64,000 bases of DNA. It comes from Apostichopus japonicus. Its lineage: Eukaryota > Echinodermata > Holothuroidea > Aspidochirotida > Stichopodidae. This document shows, piece by piece, positions 11,428 through 23,357 of the stretch. The stretch's first letter is position 1. Every line of letters begins with the position of its first letter. Both the position numbers and the translations under genes were made by a program. The stretch is taken from contig NC_092566.1 of the NCBI RefSeq assembly GCF_037975245.1, positions 14,560,501-14,624,500 of the forward strand, read 5' to 3'. Below the pieces are notes generated by a model, which was given only the letters and a program-made list of their open reading frames with translations, searched no databases and was not told where the DNA came from.

Positions 11428-12074
11428 CTGCAAGAGAAAGTTGGAACTTCTGAATATTCACAAGACTACTCCAACCCCTGGATGCATTCAGGAAAGCTAG
11501 TAGATATTTCATAAAAGCGCAATATTCAAGGCGATATTTCCTTTGCATGGAGTTTGGCAACATCCATTGACACTCACACCTTTGTCACAAGATAATTATT
11601 AATAACATTTCCCCCCCCCCCCCCCCAAAAAAAAAGATAAACATTTTCCACCTTCAATTTGCATAGAAATCAAGGATTACTGAATATACATTAAGATGTT
11701 TGCAGTCTTATTTATTTTCAAGGGAACCTACAACATTTGTGTACTATTGATATTTTGAACAAGGGCAGTAACATCTAAGTTATATTCTAATACCATAACC
11801 AAAAGTTTCACACAAATATGTCACAAATATCAGCTAGACTATGCAAATACCACATCTCAAAGTTTTATACTGGTGTGTATAGTGTTAAAACAATTGTTTA
11901 ACACCCATAAGAATATCTATGTCCTGTTTCAACTAAACCAGAGCGAAAAACTCAGCAAATGTGCCAACAAGTCTTCATCACTTGTGTGCAAAGAAATCTT
12001 CAGTTGGCTACACAAATACATTGTAATCATCAAAGATATTGTTTTCTCTCCTCTCAAACGACAGTGTTTATGCC

Positions 12075-12175
12075 ATGTCCAACATGCATGTACAACATGT
12101 GCAACATGCATGTCCAACATGTGCAACATGTGCAACATGCACGTCCAACATGTGCAACATGCATGTCCAACAGCT
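12075..12175. repeat. CATG-rich minisatellite
   Basis: Short units built from 'catgcatgtccaacatgtgcaa' type words, some 9 and some 21 bases long, about 100 bases in total. Apparent Cys/His/Met-rich frames in all registers are by-products of the repeat. Confidence 0.85.
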
Positions 12176-12330
12176 GGCACCATCAAACTCAAGCTTTTCA
12201 CTTCCAACACTGTTTGCCATCAGGTAGTTCAATTATTGTCAAGATGAAATCTCTACTTCAAACCATTTTTCAAAGTAGTTATATGGAACACCGTTCTACG
12301 TCATGTACTTTTGGTCAGGCCAACACTTAC

Positions 12331-12522
12331 CCTCACACTCAAAACTAGCCTCACTCCAAGTTCCATCTGCCTGGCACTGCACTGTGCTCTGTCCATTCGG
12401 AGTAAAACCGTGAGGGCAGTAGAACGAACAGACACTTCCAAAGGCAGCCAGGTTTCCTGGACGGCCTCCGCAATTTGACGGCAGAGCATTGACCGGTGGA
12501 ACCACGACTGGACATCGGCGAA
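12331..12522 (-). CDS. Exon 23: CCP 12
   Basis: A 192-nt exon, phases 1-1, cctag acceptor and gtaagt donor. It reads RRCPVVVPPVNALPSNC, then FGSVCSFYCPHGFTPNGQST, ending GTWSEASFECEG. Six-Cys CCP with GF in place of GY. It is only 183 bases from exon 22, the shortest intron in the gene. A CATG-rich minisatellite follows in the next intron. Confidence 0.88.
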
Positions 12523-12705
12523 CTAGGAGAAGCAGACGGCGACTTAACAATATAAATCATGATAAAAACCAGTATTGGTTTGTGTGTAACAGCTGCGAAA
12601 CTGTAAAGAGGGCTCACCATTTATGCAGGAACAGTCTAGGGGTGGAATAATTAATGTCACAATGTGAATGGTTCAAAAGAAGCCCTGGTCAAAAAGTAAA
12701 CTCAC

Positions 12706-12897
12706 TTGTGCAAATAGTATCTGTTCCACTCCAGTATGGATTCCCACCAAGTGAGCCGGCTACCTCACACGTACGTACCGTGGATCCCGATAGCTGGTAA
12801 CCTGTATTGCAGACTATGTTGCAAGAGCTGCCAAAGTGATTGGTGCATGTCTGCACGGCGCCTCCTTCCGGCTGCCTCAGGTTAGGACATCGTTTAA
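12706..12897 (-). CDS. Exon 22: CCP 11
   Basis: A 192-nt exon, phases 1-1, tttaag acceptor and gtgagt donor. It reads VKRCPNLRQPEGGAVQTC, then FGSSCNIVCNTGYQLSGSTV, ending YWSGTDTICT. Six-Cys CCP with the GYQLSGS turn; the last strand has ICT instead of the usual P.C. It lacks an internal ATG. Opens the CCP block of exons 22-24. Confidence 0.87.
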
Positions 12898-13912
12898 CTT
12901 AAAAGGAAACAGGTTCAGACTCTGACATTTATTTGGGTGAAGACAACTTCAAGTTGTCACTTTCCATATATATGTGCCTATCCAGGGAAAACCTGTAAGA
13001 ACTTGAAAACACAAGTTAACACAGGAACCAGTGACAACCTGCAGCAAGAATTCCAATATGTCAAAATGTGTGAACCGGCAGAGTTTTTTTTTCTTCTGTG
13101 ACACAAGATTTGTCCAATTTGTCTAAGGTGTTGCATTTATACTTGGCTTGGATTGTCTCACGTTAACCACAGGTAGAAATCACACATATTCACAAGTTGT
13201 CCTTCTTGTCAAAATCCACAGGTTTCCATTGAATATATTACACAAGATTTTGGCCAAAGTGAATAATGTGAGAAACATGAAAGTTTAGCTGTGAAATTAC
13301 ATCTATAAACACTGTTTTTCCAAAAGCACAAATCTATGAGTGTTTCTGTTTTTCCCTTTAACCATGTTTACCCCAGAGTTTGAAATTGATTTCTTGTAAC
13401 TTTGTGAATCACTTACTGAAAAATGACTCCAACATTTTGGTAACTACAAGTTTATAACAATCAGATTATTTTTAAGAAATCCAAATACCATATCAATGTT
13501 CTTTACAGAGCATGACTTTTTTTTGTACCGCACGGCCTTTTAGATCCTCTATTGTAGTTTTTCGATAACTTTTGTAACAAATTTTATGGGTTTAGTATTT
13601 TCTTAATCTCTTAAACATGCATATGTCTTAAACTGTTCTGTTGATTTTCTTTATTGTTATAATTTTTTTTATCCTATTTATAATATTTCTGTAAATTTAT
13701 ACTGGAATATAGAATGAATGAATGAAAGCAATGCAAAAAACATTCCTTTTGCTAACCTCCTTTACCTCACTCCAAAATTACACTAGAAAAAACAATTATA
13801 ATAATGGAGAAGTTTGCTAATAATTACCTCATTTGGCAAAATTTATCAACAATTAAACTGGAATTTTTTTATTTTAATTTTTTTATTTATTTTTTTATTT
13901 TTTATTAGTCAC

Positions 13913-14034
13913 CTTTTACATTGAGGTTAGCTGTGCAGTAAGCTCTATTGCCAGATGAATCAGTGGCTTGGAAACCAATGGATGTTAATCCCTCTGGATA
14001 TGTTGCAGAGGCAGAAATATCGCCACCATCCACC
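13913..14034 (-). CDS. Exon 21: C-terminal half of HYR 4
   Basis: A 122-nt exon, entry phase 2, exit phase 1, gccag acceptor and gtgact donor. It reads RVDGGDISASATYPEGLTSI, then GFQATDSSGNRAYC and ends TANLNVK. ATDSSGNRAYC is a clear HYR second-half signature. The donor is followed by a long T-rich stretch on the plus strand (A-rich on the coding strand). Confidence 0.84.
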
Positions 14035-15486
14035 CTGGCAACAAAAGGAACAAAATAATGACAAATGAAAATACTCATACGCAGTCAAAATATTAATGGA
14101 CGGCCTTGCTTTTTTCTTTCATAGATAGTCTGGAATTTTGAAGGTATTGCTAAGCAACTACAAGTAAACACCTACCACATTTATTGAGCACACAATGTGA
14201 AAGTCTTAGCTAACACGTACAACAGACAATCAGATTAATATAAAATTGTACACAATAAAAAATTTATATTAGATTTCCAAAGATGGCAGCTGCAACAATC
14301 TTCCTCTTCCAAACTTCTTTCCAGAACAGTATTCTTACACATTATTGAGATAATCTTGGAAGTGACTTTGTCAAAATCCGGTACTAACATACACACTGTA
14401 GTACTTGACTGTGTAATTACAGATATTGATTCTAGAACAAAATAATCTTGCAGTTACCTTCGTCCACAAAATTCGCACCAGAGAACTAAAAGATTTATCA
14501 CTTCAAAAGGCTGGCACTTGAAGCAGTAATACATTAACCTCAATCAATTTTAATTTTCTAAATTCAAAAACAGGTAACAACTTATCTGAAATTAAGTGAA
14601 TTTTAGTTGTAACAATATAAAAATTCTCTAAGTTTGATTGAGGGGGGTGTCCAACGATACAGCATTTTATAGGCAGCCATTACATGGCTAATGATTCAAA
14701 GGGTGTCGGTGTACCTCCCAACACAAAATTCAATGTTTACAACATTGAAGAACTAATAATCCTGTGACTTGGGAATCAAATTTCTACCCCATCATTCCCT
14801 TTCTGTTTTTTTGTTTTTCTTCGAGTTTTTTTTTAATTATTGTCATCTTTAATGAGGGTAGTCCTGCTCAGTGCAGAAGCACTGCTTTCCAGAGAAGCCC
14901 TCTCTTCTGTTATGATGTGGCATACTTACACATGTGATTTTGATTAACATTCGAAAATGAAAACCTGCAAACAGCACAATAAAAATACCCCAAAAAGGCC
15001 AAAATTCTGCTATTCAAGCGGACCAAAAATCAGCAGGGTGAACAAATCAATCCTTTTTTTTTTAACTTGCTGCATATGCATGTGGTGTATCAATCTATAC
15101 TGCCCATAAATCTAACACACAAAATCCTAAACACCATGCATAATCAGTGAGGCCATGCATGATAACATAAGGGCTTCCTAAACAGAGTAGACACATGTAG
15201 CTAATAATTCTGGTGGTGCATAGACTAATGATTAATAAACTTGAAATAAACACAATCAACATTGACTTTATTAAGAATTTAGCTCTTTCCAGGGATGAGC
15301 CTGGGGTAAAAAAAAATCACAGAACTTTGGAAAATTGCGGTATAGGCTCCAGTTTGCGTATGATACAGTGTGTTAGGATAATAGTTTTTGTCCCTGAGGT
15401 AGAAAAGAAATCACGGATATTCCGCGAATTTGTGGAAAAGCTCATACCTGTAGTTTAGATACAATCAACAACGGCTACGTACTAAC

Positions 15487-15622
15487 CTTTCAACTGTGAC
15501 GTGTCCTGAAGTATCAGAGGCTTGAGGAGGAACTAACCGGCCGGTCCATGTGACCGCCCCCCTGTCTGCTATCTCAACTACCAATGACGGACAAGAACCA
15601 AGGAAGACTGGATCCGTAACGT
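15487..15622 (-). CDS. Exon 20: N-terminal half of HYR 4
   Basis: A 136-nt exon, entry phase 1, exit phase 2, tctcag acceptor and gttagt donor. It reads DVTDPVFLGSCPSLVVEIAD, then AVTWTGRLVPPQASDTSGH and ends VTVER. DPVF..CPS, VTWT and ASDTSG are HYR landmarks. The split position and phase match exon 3/6 of HYR 1, so HYR 1 and HYR 4 share one gene structure. Confidence 0.84.
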
Positions 15623-16393
15623 CTGAGAAATGAAGACATATTTACACATGGAAGAAGTTGACATAGTCAGGAGACTGCTGATTTGCCACATTTGTCTTTG
15701 AAATAGTTTGACAGTAATTATAGGTCTATCAAAATGTTGTTGACCCAAACAGTACCATTACAATCAATCGTACTAAAAAAATTATTTTTTATGTAAATTG
15801 TTTTTCATTCAGCACACTTAAATTCTGTTTTAAACATTCATTGATTCTATTATACAAGTTAATATAAGGCTTCACATTGTCAAGTTTCTTCTCTATAGTA
15901 ATATAGAATCATCTGATATCCCCAGATTTAAGGAAAGAATATTGACGGTGGCCAAACAACCTGATCACCACACAGCATTCTGCAAGTCTTGCGTCAGTGA
16001 CACTGCAGTCTAGAACGATACGTTATAGAGAAACTTCACAACTCAGTATGTGAGCCGATATTATTGGCTGGCTCAGTATGTTAGCTCATGCAAACTGTAT
16101 CATATCACTGCCATACTGTGATGCACATAATTATTGCACAATATATAGGTCAGCTCATACCAAATATTACAACTGACATAACACACTGTGCCATGAACCT
16201 GATGATGTCCAGAGTGATCAATAAGGAATAACTGAGATGGTTATATAAATATAGTCAGCTCATACCAGTATTGTATTTAGCATGCGTATACCATGATACT
16301 ATGGCTATAACGTTGATCCACTCCACATGCCAAACCTGCAGTCATGTCATATGTAGAAGTAAAGCTGGCAGTAACACAATGTGCGCATGTCCA

Positions 16394-16706
16394 GGGGTGC
16401 ACTTAGGAATATTTGAGTACCGGGCATATTGTGCAGTAGTGTGATCCACACACTAGGAGAGGGATCTAATGGGTGGGGTACCCCCTCCTCACTGGACAAA
16501 TTTTGCACATGAAGTATGCTTAGGTGGTGCTATTTTTTCCTATTCTGTGCCATGTATTCTCCCAAATTTTGGCCATGGTAAAATTTGTTAAATTATCATC
16601 AAAAAAGTGCCGGGCGGAAATGTTAAAATACTGTTTGTGCTGGGCGGCATTCAGAACTGCTGCACGCAGCCGTTTGGTGCCCCCCCCCAGTGTGAGCACA
16701 TCCCTG
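16394..16706. mobile_element. hAT-like non-autonomous element, about 313 bp
   Basis: Flanked by 'catgtcca' (16386-16393 and 16707-16714). Ends are caggggtgcac and, reversed, cagggatgtgctc, allowing that the first CA overlaps the duplication. No coding capacity. Lies in the intron after exon 19. Ends resemble those of the element at 22638-23136. Confidence 0.68.
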
Positions 16707-16824
16707 CATGTCCAATACTTGAAAACATAACATAAAAAACCCAGTCTCAAGTAATTCCCTGAGATAAAAGAAATTATGTCGTTTGGGTGGATCCAGTCGG
16801 GCTCATGTCCGAGGATGTTCTTAC

Positions 16825-17019
16825 CTGTACAACTAGCTGATCTTGAGTCACTCCACAGTCCAGAATCTAAGCATTGCACAGGACTGGGGCCGCTCAACTC
16901 ATAGCCACCATCACAGTTAACAGTGCACACTGTGCCGTATACATTTCCTGCGGATGTACACGTCGGTAGGTGGTAGGCACCATTGGTCAAGGGTTGTAGT
17001 GCAGGACAGGTGACTTGGA
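16825..17019 (-). CDS. Exon 19: CCP 10
   Basis: A 195-nt exon, phases 1-1, ctgcag acceptor and gtaaga donor. It reads VQVTCPALQPLTNGAYHLP, then YGTVCTVNCDGGYELSGPSP, ending GLWSDSRSASCT. Canonical six-Cys CCP with the GYELSGP turn. A hAT-like element (16394-16706) lies about 120 bases past the donor. Confidence 0.9.
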
Positions 17020-17733
17020 CTGCAGATTTAAATATTAACGAAACAGCTTTGTAAACTTTCAGTACACCAGAAGGCATCAATCATAATTTCGGTACTAACA
17101 GCATATTCTATTTTATCAAAATGTTCAGGAATGTAATGTATGGTTGCATTTCTCTAGCAATTAGGAACTATAAATTGTCCTGGTTGTGAATGTACTACTT
17201 AGAATCATTCAAACTTAATAATTACGAGGAAAGGAGAATTTTGATCTTCATGAACATGTACTGCTATTAACAACTGTGGAAATTTATAAAACAGATATAC
17301 ATTTGCCGTTAGTAAACACTGCAACAATCACAAGATAGATACAATCACATTGCCTACATTACATTTTTTTTAATTCCTTTTTTGAATACAAAAATCTCAC
17401 TGAAGACTTTAGTTTCACTGCAAACTGGTGTGATGATACAAAGTGAAAAGCAATGTGATAGCTTTTATATAGTTCACTGTGAATCTAGAAACAAGCTATC
17501 ACGAAATGCTTCTACACATTCTTCATCACCAAAACATCTTAATAATTGTTATCAAACTGATGTCATTAGGTCCATACAAACGTTACATTTCAGGATGTCT
17601 GTGTCTTTTCAAACATTATAAAAAGAAAAGGCTGAGTTTAGGGATTGTTGTCCGACTGCATAGTTAAGGACAACCTTGGCGCTGATTAGTAGTTTATGTA
17701 CATCGAGGCACAGAACAGAGGTGAATGAGCAGA

Positions 17734-18472
17734 TCTTATGAGCACGCTATGTTACCACTATGAGCATGCTATGTTACCACTATGAGCATGCTGCGTTACC
17801 ACTATGAGCAGGCTACGTTATCACTATGAGCAGGCTACGTTACCTCTATGAGCAGGCTAGTTACCACTATGAGCATGCTGCGTTACCACTATGAGCAGAC
17901 TACGTTACCACTATGAGCAGACTACGTTACCACTATGAGCAGGGTACGTTATCACTATGAGCAGGCTAGTTACCACTATGAGCAGGCTACGTTACCACTA
18001 TGAGCAGGCTACGTTATCACTATGAGCAGGCTACGTTACCTCTATGAGCAGGCTAGTTACCACTATGAGCATGCTGCGTTACCACTATGAGCAGACTACG
18101 TTATCACTATGAGCAGGCTAGTTACCACTATGAGCAGGCTACGTTACCACTATGAGCAGGCTACGTTATCACTATGAGCAGGCTACGTTACCTCTATGAG
18201 CAGGCTAGTTACCACTATGAGCATGCTGCGTTACCACTATGAGCAGACTACGTTACCACTATGAGCAGGGTACGTTATCACTATGAGCAGGCTACGTTAT
18301 CACTATGAGCAGGCTAGTTAACACTATGAGCAGGCTAGTTAACACTATGAGCAGGCTACGTTACCACTATGAGCAGGCTAGTTAACACTATGAGCAGGCT
18401 AGTTAACACTATGAGCAGGCTACGTTACCACTATGAGCAGGCTGCGTTACCACTATGAGCAGGGTACGTTAC
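17734..18472. repeat. 22-bp minisatellite, about 34 units, abutting exon 18
   Basis: Units of 'accactatgagcaggctacg' plus tt run without interruption to the edge of exon 18. Variants (catgct, cagact, cagggt, loss of one to two bases) occur in higher-order order. On the gene strand each unit contains ggtaacg, the same hexamer that serves as the exon 18 donor. Confidence 0.93.
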
Positions 18473-18661
18473 CTGAGCACTCAAACGGTTGCCCACTCCA
18501 GCTACGGTCGGCTTGACAGCTGCGAGTCCTCCGCGATTCACCGGCCGGTGTTCTGAATCCAACATCGCAAATGAAAACACAAGTCTCTCGATAAGGTACA
18601 GTGAGTCCACTGCAACCACTGACAGATCCATGGGGGTCAGACGATATGGAACACTGTACGG
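18473..18661 (-). CDS. Exon 18: CCP 9
   Basis: A 189-nt exon, phases 1-1, cacacag acceptor and gtaacg donor. It reads AVQCSISSDPHGSVSGC, then YRETCVFICDVGFRTPAGES, ending RSWSGQPFECS. Six Cys; GY is GF here. The donor and everything downstream of it belong to a 22-bp minisatellite (17734-18472), so the first repeat unit is also the start of the intron. An in-frame ATG near 18689 is intronic and not the start. Confidence 0.87.
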
Positions 18662-19422
18662 CTGTGTGGAAATCACAAGGATTGTTCATCTAACGTAGTA
18701 GAACTTGTGCCAATATGAATGTGAGGAATGTTGCTCATTCCTTTGTTTTTTAATTGTCTCTAATTAATTAGTCTGGAGGAGGATCGTTTCCTCTACGAAA
18801 TTCTTGATGTACTATATCTGTACTATCAAAAAGATATGTTATGTAATCTCCCAAGAAAACCTAATACCCTATCCCACTTTTCCTCTCATTACCCTTAGCC
18901 TATAATGCCATAGACATCTAACTCTCCTTGCAGCTTTTCTGTCCAATCTCTGATCTAATTCCTTCTGGTTGACGGAATGGACCAACAACTACTGCCAGCT
19001 GTGCTTTGTGTAACCTACATAAACCGGCTGAAGGGGGCAGTATATGTGGGCTACTGAACAAGATTTTTTATATGGTGAGAGACATACTGTGATGCCATGG
19101 CTCTCATGTTCATAGCTGCAAAACAAAGCATCAGGGGACTATCACCAAACTTTACTTCAAACCAGTTGAATTTAAAGGTGATTTTACTGTTGTAGAAATC
19201 TTGACAATGTACCCCAACAAGACTCCAAGCTTCATTTCAATTAGGAACACAAATCAAGTTACTTTTCTCAATCATAAGGAGAATAATTTTGTTTGGTACA
19301 CTATTGACTCATGGCTTGTAGGAAATGGAAACAGAAATGGCTTCAAAGTTAACTGAAAGTTCACTCAATACTGAAATGCCTCACAGTACACATTCAAATC
19401 CTGTAAAATTATCATAACAGAA

Positions 19423-19645
19423 TCCATAATAATGAATATTCAAATTCATTATGTATTCAATATTATAATGAATATTCAAATACATAATAAATATTCAAAT
19501 TCATTATGTATTCCATATTATAATGAACATTCAATACATAACAAATTTTCAATACATAATGAATATAAAATACATACTGACTATTCAATACATTATAAAT
19601 ATTCAGTACTTAAAGAATATTCAATACATAATATATATTCAGTAC
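19423..19645. repeat. AT-rich tandem repeat
   Basis: Diverged units of about 16-18 bases built on 'aatattcaatacataat'. Asn/Ile/Tyr-rich frames across it are artefacts of composition. Confidence 0.75.
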
Positions 19646-20361
19646 CAGGGCGCTCTAAAAGGAACACACATAATTACTTTTATTATTATATTTAATACAA
19701 TTATTATAATCATACAATTATTTTTATACAATGCTGTTCAATGTGATGCAGAACATTGTTCTAATGTTCTGATCCAGATCAACCTTTAACTACATATACT
19801 ATGGAATCATCCAGGTGCCATCAAAATGTTGGGATCTTCTCTCTGCAAATGTTGCAGCAATTCATCATTTTTGCTGCAAATGTTGAATTGTTGAAATATA
19901 CGAGATCAATTTTATCATTTTGCCCTTTCATAAATACAACTTTTGATAAATAATCACTCTGTCACAATGTCGAGTTACTCACAGTTTACTAAATTTAAGG
20001 GAATTTGACATTTTGTTGCAAACTGTTAATATATTAAATGAACAATTAATTACTTTGAAAATTAATCATTTTCAAGAAAATCACTGCAATATTTATGAAA
20101 AGATCTGAACATTTTAAATGCACCTTAATTTTGAATTATATGTACCCTTTTACCATAAATCATGTTTCAGTTTTCATATTATACTACCATCTGCTTCACA
20201 CAAGGATATTTCCTCCTCAAGGAATACATTATTGAAAAACAAAATATCAACAACATCTTTTTGTTTTTATATTTTCTGTTGGATTATAAAGGATGTGCTG
20301 CATTATTTTGAAGAACCAGTTTAGGGGGGCTAAAAAGAGAGGCAACTTGAAAATAGCATAC

Positions 20362-20574
20362 CAGTACACTGAGGTTTGGTACCACCCCAGTATCCTTGAT
20401 ACGGGACACTTGTATCTTGAAGGCAGATTCTGCTGTTACTCCCACTGCTCCGCTCGTATCCACTATCACAGCTAAATACGCAGGTTGTTCCACGAACTGA
20501 CGTACTGGAGGTAGAGCAACCCGAACCACTGACACTTGCATGGGCTGGTACGTCTATGATGGGACATCTTACCA
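20362..20574 (-). CDS. Exon 17: CCP 8
   Basis: A 213-nt exon, phases 1-1, actag acceptor and gtatgc donor. It reads VVRCPIIDVPAHASVSGSGC, then GTTCVFSCDSGYERSSGSNS, ending QGYWGGTKPQCT. Complete six-Cys CCP with a longer loop before the conserved Trp. It opens the third CCP block (exons 17-19). Confidence 0.89.
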
Positions 20575-21047
20575 CTAGTGAGCAAAAACAATATAAAAAA
20601 TCACTTTCAAACAAACTGACTGCCATATAGTTTCACTCACTGTGTTCATAGTTTTCATAACAAAGTTTGTAAAAGAAATTGAAAAAATTAAAAAATTAAA
20701 GTTGCAGCGTCTGATGATACGTCTGAAACTAAGATTAGTTGAGAGAATTAAGGCAGCATTTTTTTTTTTGTCAAAAATGCAAATTTCACTTACCTGATAT
20801 GATGTCAAACATTACAGATGCTTAATGAAATAGTCTTACCTCATGCTCAAGGATCACTCATTCACAATGTTTCATCCGGCAGTGTACATTCTACATGAGA
20901 CATAAGTACCCACTTGTCACAATTCAAACCAACCTTTTTTCTTTTTCTTTTTTTTCCCCTCTTTTCTTGGGAAAGGATTTAAATGATTATGAAATAAAAG
21001 CACCAGAGACAGCGATATAGTATAATCATGATTTCGTGTTCACCAAC

Positions 21048-21213
21048 CTCGGACAGTGACATCAAATGAGCAGGTAGCACTGTTACCAGAGCTATCCGTG
21101 GCTGTGTAGATCAGAGGGTGTGTGCCCTCTGTTAATGAAGTCGGTTTACTGTTACTTGCTTGGCCATCCACTGAAGACAGCACTGCTGTGTACTGACCAC
21201 TGGCATCTGAAGC
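21048..21213 (-). CDS. Exon 16: C-terminal half of HYR 3
   Basis: A 166-nt exon, entry phase 0, exit phase 1, ttgtag acceptor and gttggt donor. It reads ASDASGQYTAVLSSVDG, then LTEGTHPLIYTATDSSGNSA and ends TCSFDVTVR. It holds the ASDASG turn, the G.HPLIYTATDSSGN strand and the terminal Cys. Joined to exon 15 it is a complete HYR domain of about 89 residues. Confidence 0.88.
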
Positions 21214-22166
21214 CTACAAAAGTGAAAAGAATAAAATAAAGTACAAGCTGGTTTCAATTATTAAAAAGCCTTTTAGACAATCTCCCAAAGAAAATTTCAC
21301 GTTCAATATACAGTAAACAAGTTATTACGCATAAATGAAGAAATTCTGTTTGCTATCAAGTAGGTTGCTCAGTAACAGTTAGCTACATGTGCATCAGCTA
21401 TGAAAGTTAGTCTATAACCTTTGGGCAAAGTGCTGATCAATGTAAAACCAGACTTTACTGAATTAATATTAATACAATTATTTTGAATTTTGTGAAAGAG
21501 ACGATGAAGCAATGCACTTTGTGAACAAGACTTTGCTTGGTTGGAAAACATTATGCACCCCAACTTTTGTTGACATTAACAACATCTTTTCAGTGAACTT
21601 TTCAAAGTTAAACTGTATGGGTTCCACTTATAGACTTAGATGTTGACTCGTAAATGAACGTCCTATGCAGCAGTCAATCTACCGACAAAATCTTATGTTT
21701 TCAAAAAATTGTGGTCTTTGGAAAACTTGTGCATACAGTATGTGTTAATGCTACCTATTGATGGAATCATAAAATCCCTGGTATTCAAAGTCTTTTCTTA
21801 GGTACCCCTGTTCCACCTTTCCCCGCCCCCCCCCCTTTTTGACTGAGAAATTTGATATGGTAAAAATGTTACATAGTTCTAAAATAGTGACAATTTGCAA
21901 CCACTAAAGTTACTAATATATATGTTAAAGATTTTTCAACTTTGCTTTCCACAAATACTGGCCAACAATATCTCCTTCCTTCCAAATTTTTTAGCGACCA
22001 TCCAAAATTTCAGTAGTTTGCGCCAAAGAGGGTCATTTTGATTACCAGGGGATAAAAATTGCCGAACCAAAATAAAGTTTTTTACCTTACAACTTTGAAC
22101 AGTCTTAGTACATAAAGGACAGCCTCGGTTTTAAATTGTTTGAATTTGCCATGATAGGGTACAAAC

Positions 22167-22267
22167 CTGTACAGGCTCCCAGCTGAAGGTGAGCGATGCA
22201 GTTATCTGAGTTGGTTCCGCATATGCTATGACATCAGAAGGACACTGAAGTGAGGGCGGTGTGACAT
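22167..22267 (-). CDS. Exon 15: N-terminal half of HYR 3
   Basis: A 101-nt exon, entry phase 1, exit phase 0, tttcag acceptor and gtttgt donor. It reads DVTPPSLQCPSDVIAYAEPT, then QITASLTFSWEPVQ. PPxLQCPSD and TFSWEPV are HYR first-half motifs; the break falls just before the ASDASG turn. The phase 0 position is shared with exon 28 but not with HYR 1 and HYR 4. Confidence 0.82.
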
Positions 22268-22427
22268 CTGAAAAGGAAAAATGGGAAATTAGTTAAAAAA
22301 ATGACGTTACAAAAATGAAGGTTTAATTGTTTCCTTTAATTGTTCTAAAAATTTCCATAGATCTCATTTAGATATTTGGAATGAAATCTAAAAATTCAAA
22401 CCATTGAAAAAAACGGTCGTTCAGCCT

Positions 22428-22455
22428 CTGAATAAGATCCGATTAGGATCGAAAC
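22428..22455 (+). ncRNA. Hammerhead-like core motif, copy 2 (mutated)
   Basis: CTGAATA, stem GATCC/GGATC around GATTA, then GAAAC. The G of CTGANGA is a T here. It is followed, as in the 29 kb copies, by gtcaggcc, and 20-80 bases on by 'ggataagcagtttgctaac', so the same longer element is present. Confidence 0.35.
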
Positions 22456-22637
22456 GTCAGGCCCACTTGATACTTTTACACATTCTCTTCCGTGGATAAG
22501 CAGTTTGCTAACAGTTTTTGTTTTATTTTTATTGTTATTTTATTTTCATTCAAAAAACAGATTAAAAACTGTTCTCCTCGAAATTTCCAAACTCTTCATT
22601 GTCTCGCTACGCCTGCACCTCGCTAGAAAACTATCCA

Positions 22638-23136
22638 GGTGTGCCCACACTGGGCGGCACTGGGCGGCCCCGCCCAGCACTAAAAATAACCGCCCAGCAC
22701 TGTCTTAAAAATCGTGAATCCCGCCCAGCACTATTTTCATCTAAAATCCTGACATTCCTAACAATATATTCAACATAAATTGGGCCTAGCCTATGCCAAA
22801 ATCATACAGACTAATAATGCATCAGTTACGCATGCAAGAAACATTACTTACGGCTCTCAATAGGTCCCTTGTAAAATCTCTTTGAAACAAACTAATAACT
22901 TTTACCAGGTAAGCTACATAATGAATTTCACTAAAAAAAAAAAAAATAATTTTTAGCAAAACTAGTACTTGTTTATGTGCTCAAAAAGCTACACAAGTGC
23001 CGGCATTTGGCATCTGAGCACCTTCAAAAATCAAAAAATTTCTCAAAGGGGAGGGGGACACCCCTCGCCCTTAGACCCCACCCCCAGGACAGGGATTAGT
23101 ATACCCAGCACTCAGGAAATCCTGGGCACATCCCTG
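22638..23136. mobile_element. hAT-like non-autonomous element, about 499 bp, next to exon 14
   Basis: Flanked by 'actatcca' (22630-22637 and 23137-23144). Ends are caggtgtgccca on the left and, reversed, cagggatgtgcccagg on the right (CA of the left end overlaps the duplication). Contains GGGCGG-rich tandem words near the left end. The right duplication overlaps the donor site of exon 14. Confidence 0.72.
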
Positions 23137-23147
23137 ACTATCCATAC

Positions 23148-23357
23148 CTGTGCACACAGCGTTCTGTCCGTCCCACTGTCCAGACACCAGACAGGTTCTT
23201 GAGGACGAGCCGGCCGACAGAGTATATCCACTGTTACAGCCGATGGAACACTGGGTGTCAAAACTCTGACGATGGTTGGCTGGGACAGACGTTCCTCCCC
23301 GTGAACACGCCAACACCCTCCCGTGGGAAGGCGGAGATAGTGGGCTGCATGTTATGG
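23148..23357 (-). CDS. Exon 14: CCP 7
   Basis: A 210-nt exon, phases 1-1, ccacag acceptor and gtatgg donor. It reads AITCSPLSPPSHGRVLAC, then TQCSIGCNSGYTLSAGSSS, ending GQWDGQNAVCT. Six-Cys CCP with an extended Cys2-Cys3 loop. The donor lies inside the target-site duplication of a hAT-like element (22638-23136), whose body begins 11 bases into the intron. Confidence 0.88.

Larger units (their letters stand above)
9418..17733. other. Introns between exons 18 and 25: mostly non-coding
   Basis: Stretches 9418-9959, 10914-11226, 11428-12074, 12898-13912, 14035-15486, 15623-16385 and 17020-17733 hold no recognised gene. 13500-13726 ends in gaatgaatgaaag and may be a LINE tail. Poly-T (11169-11189) and a C/A run (11611-11633) are present. 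Confidence 0.65.

Noticed and set aside
17734-18472. CRISPR-like array of regular repeats
   Set aside because: Units are contiguous with no unique spacers, in an animal-type intron; it is a minisatellite.
22505-22708. Plus-strand frames in GGGCGG-rich DNA
   Set aside because: They run across the boundary of a hAT-like element and its GC-rich end repeats.
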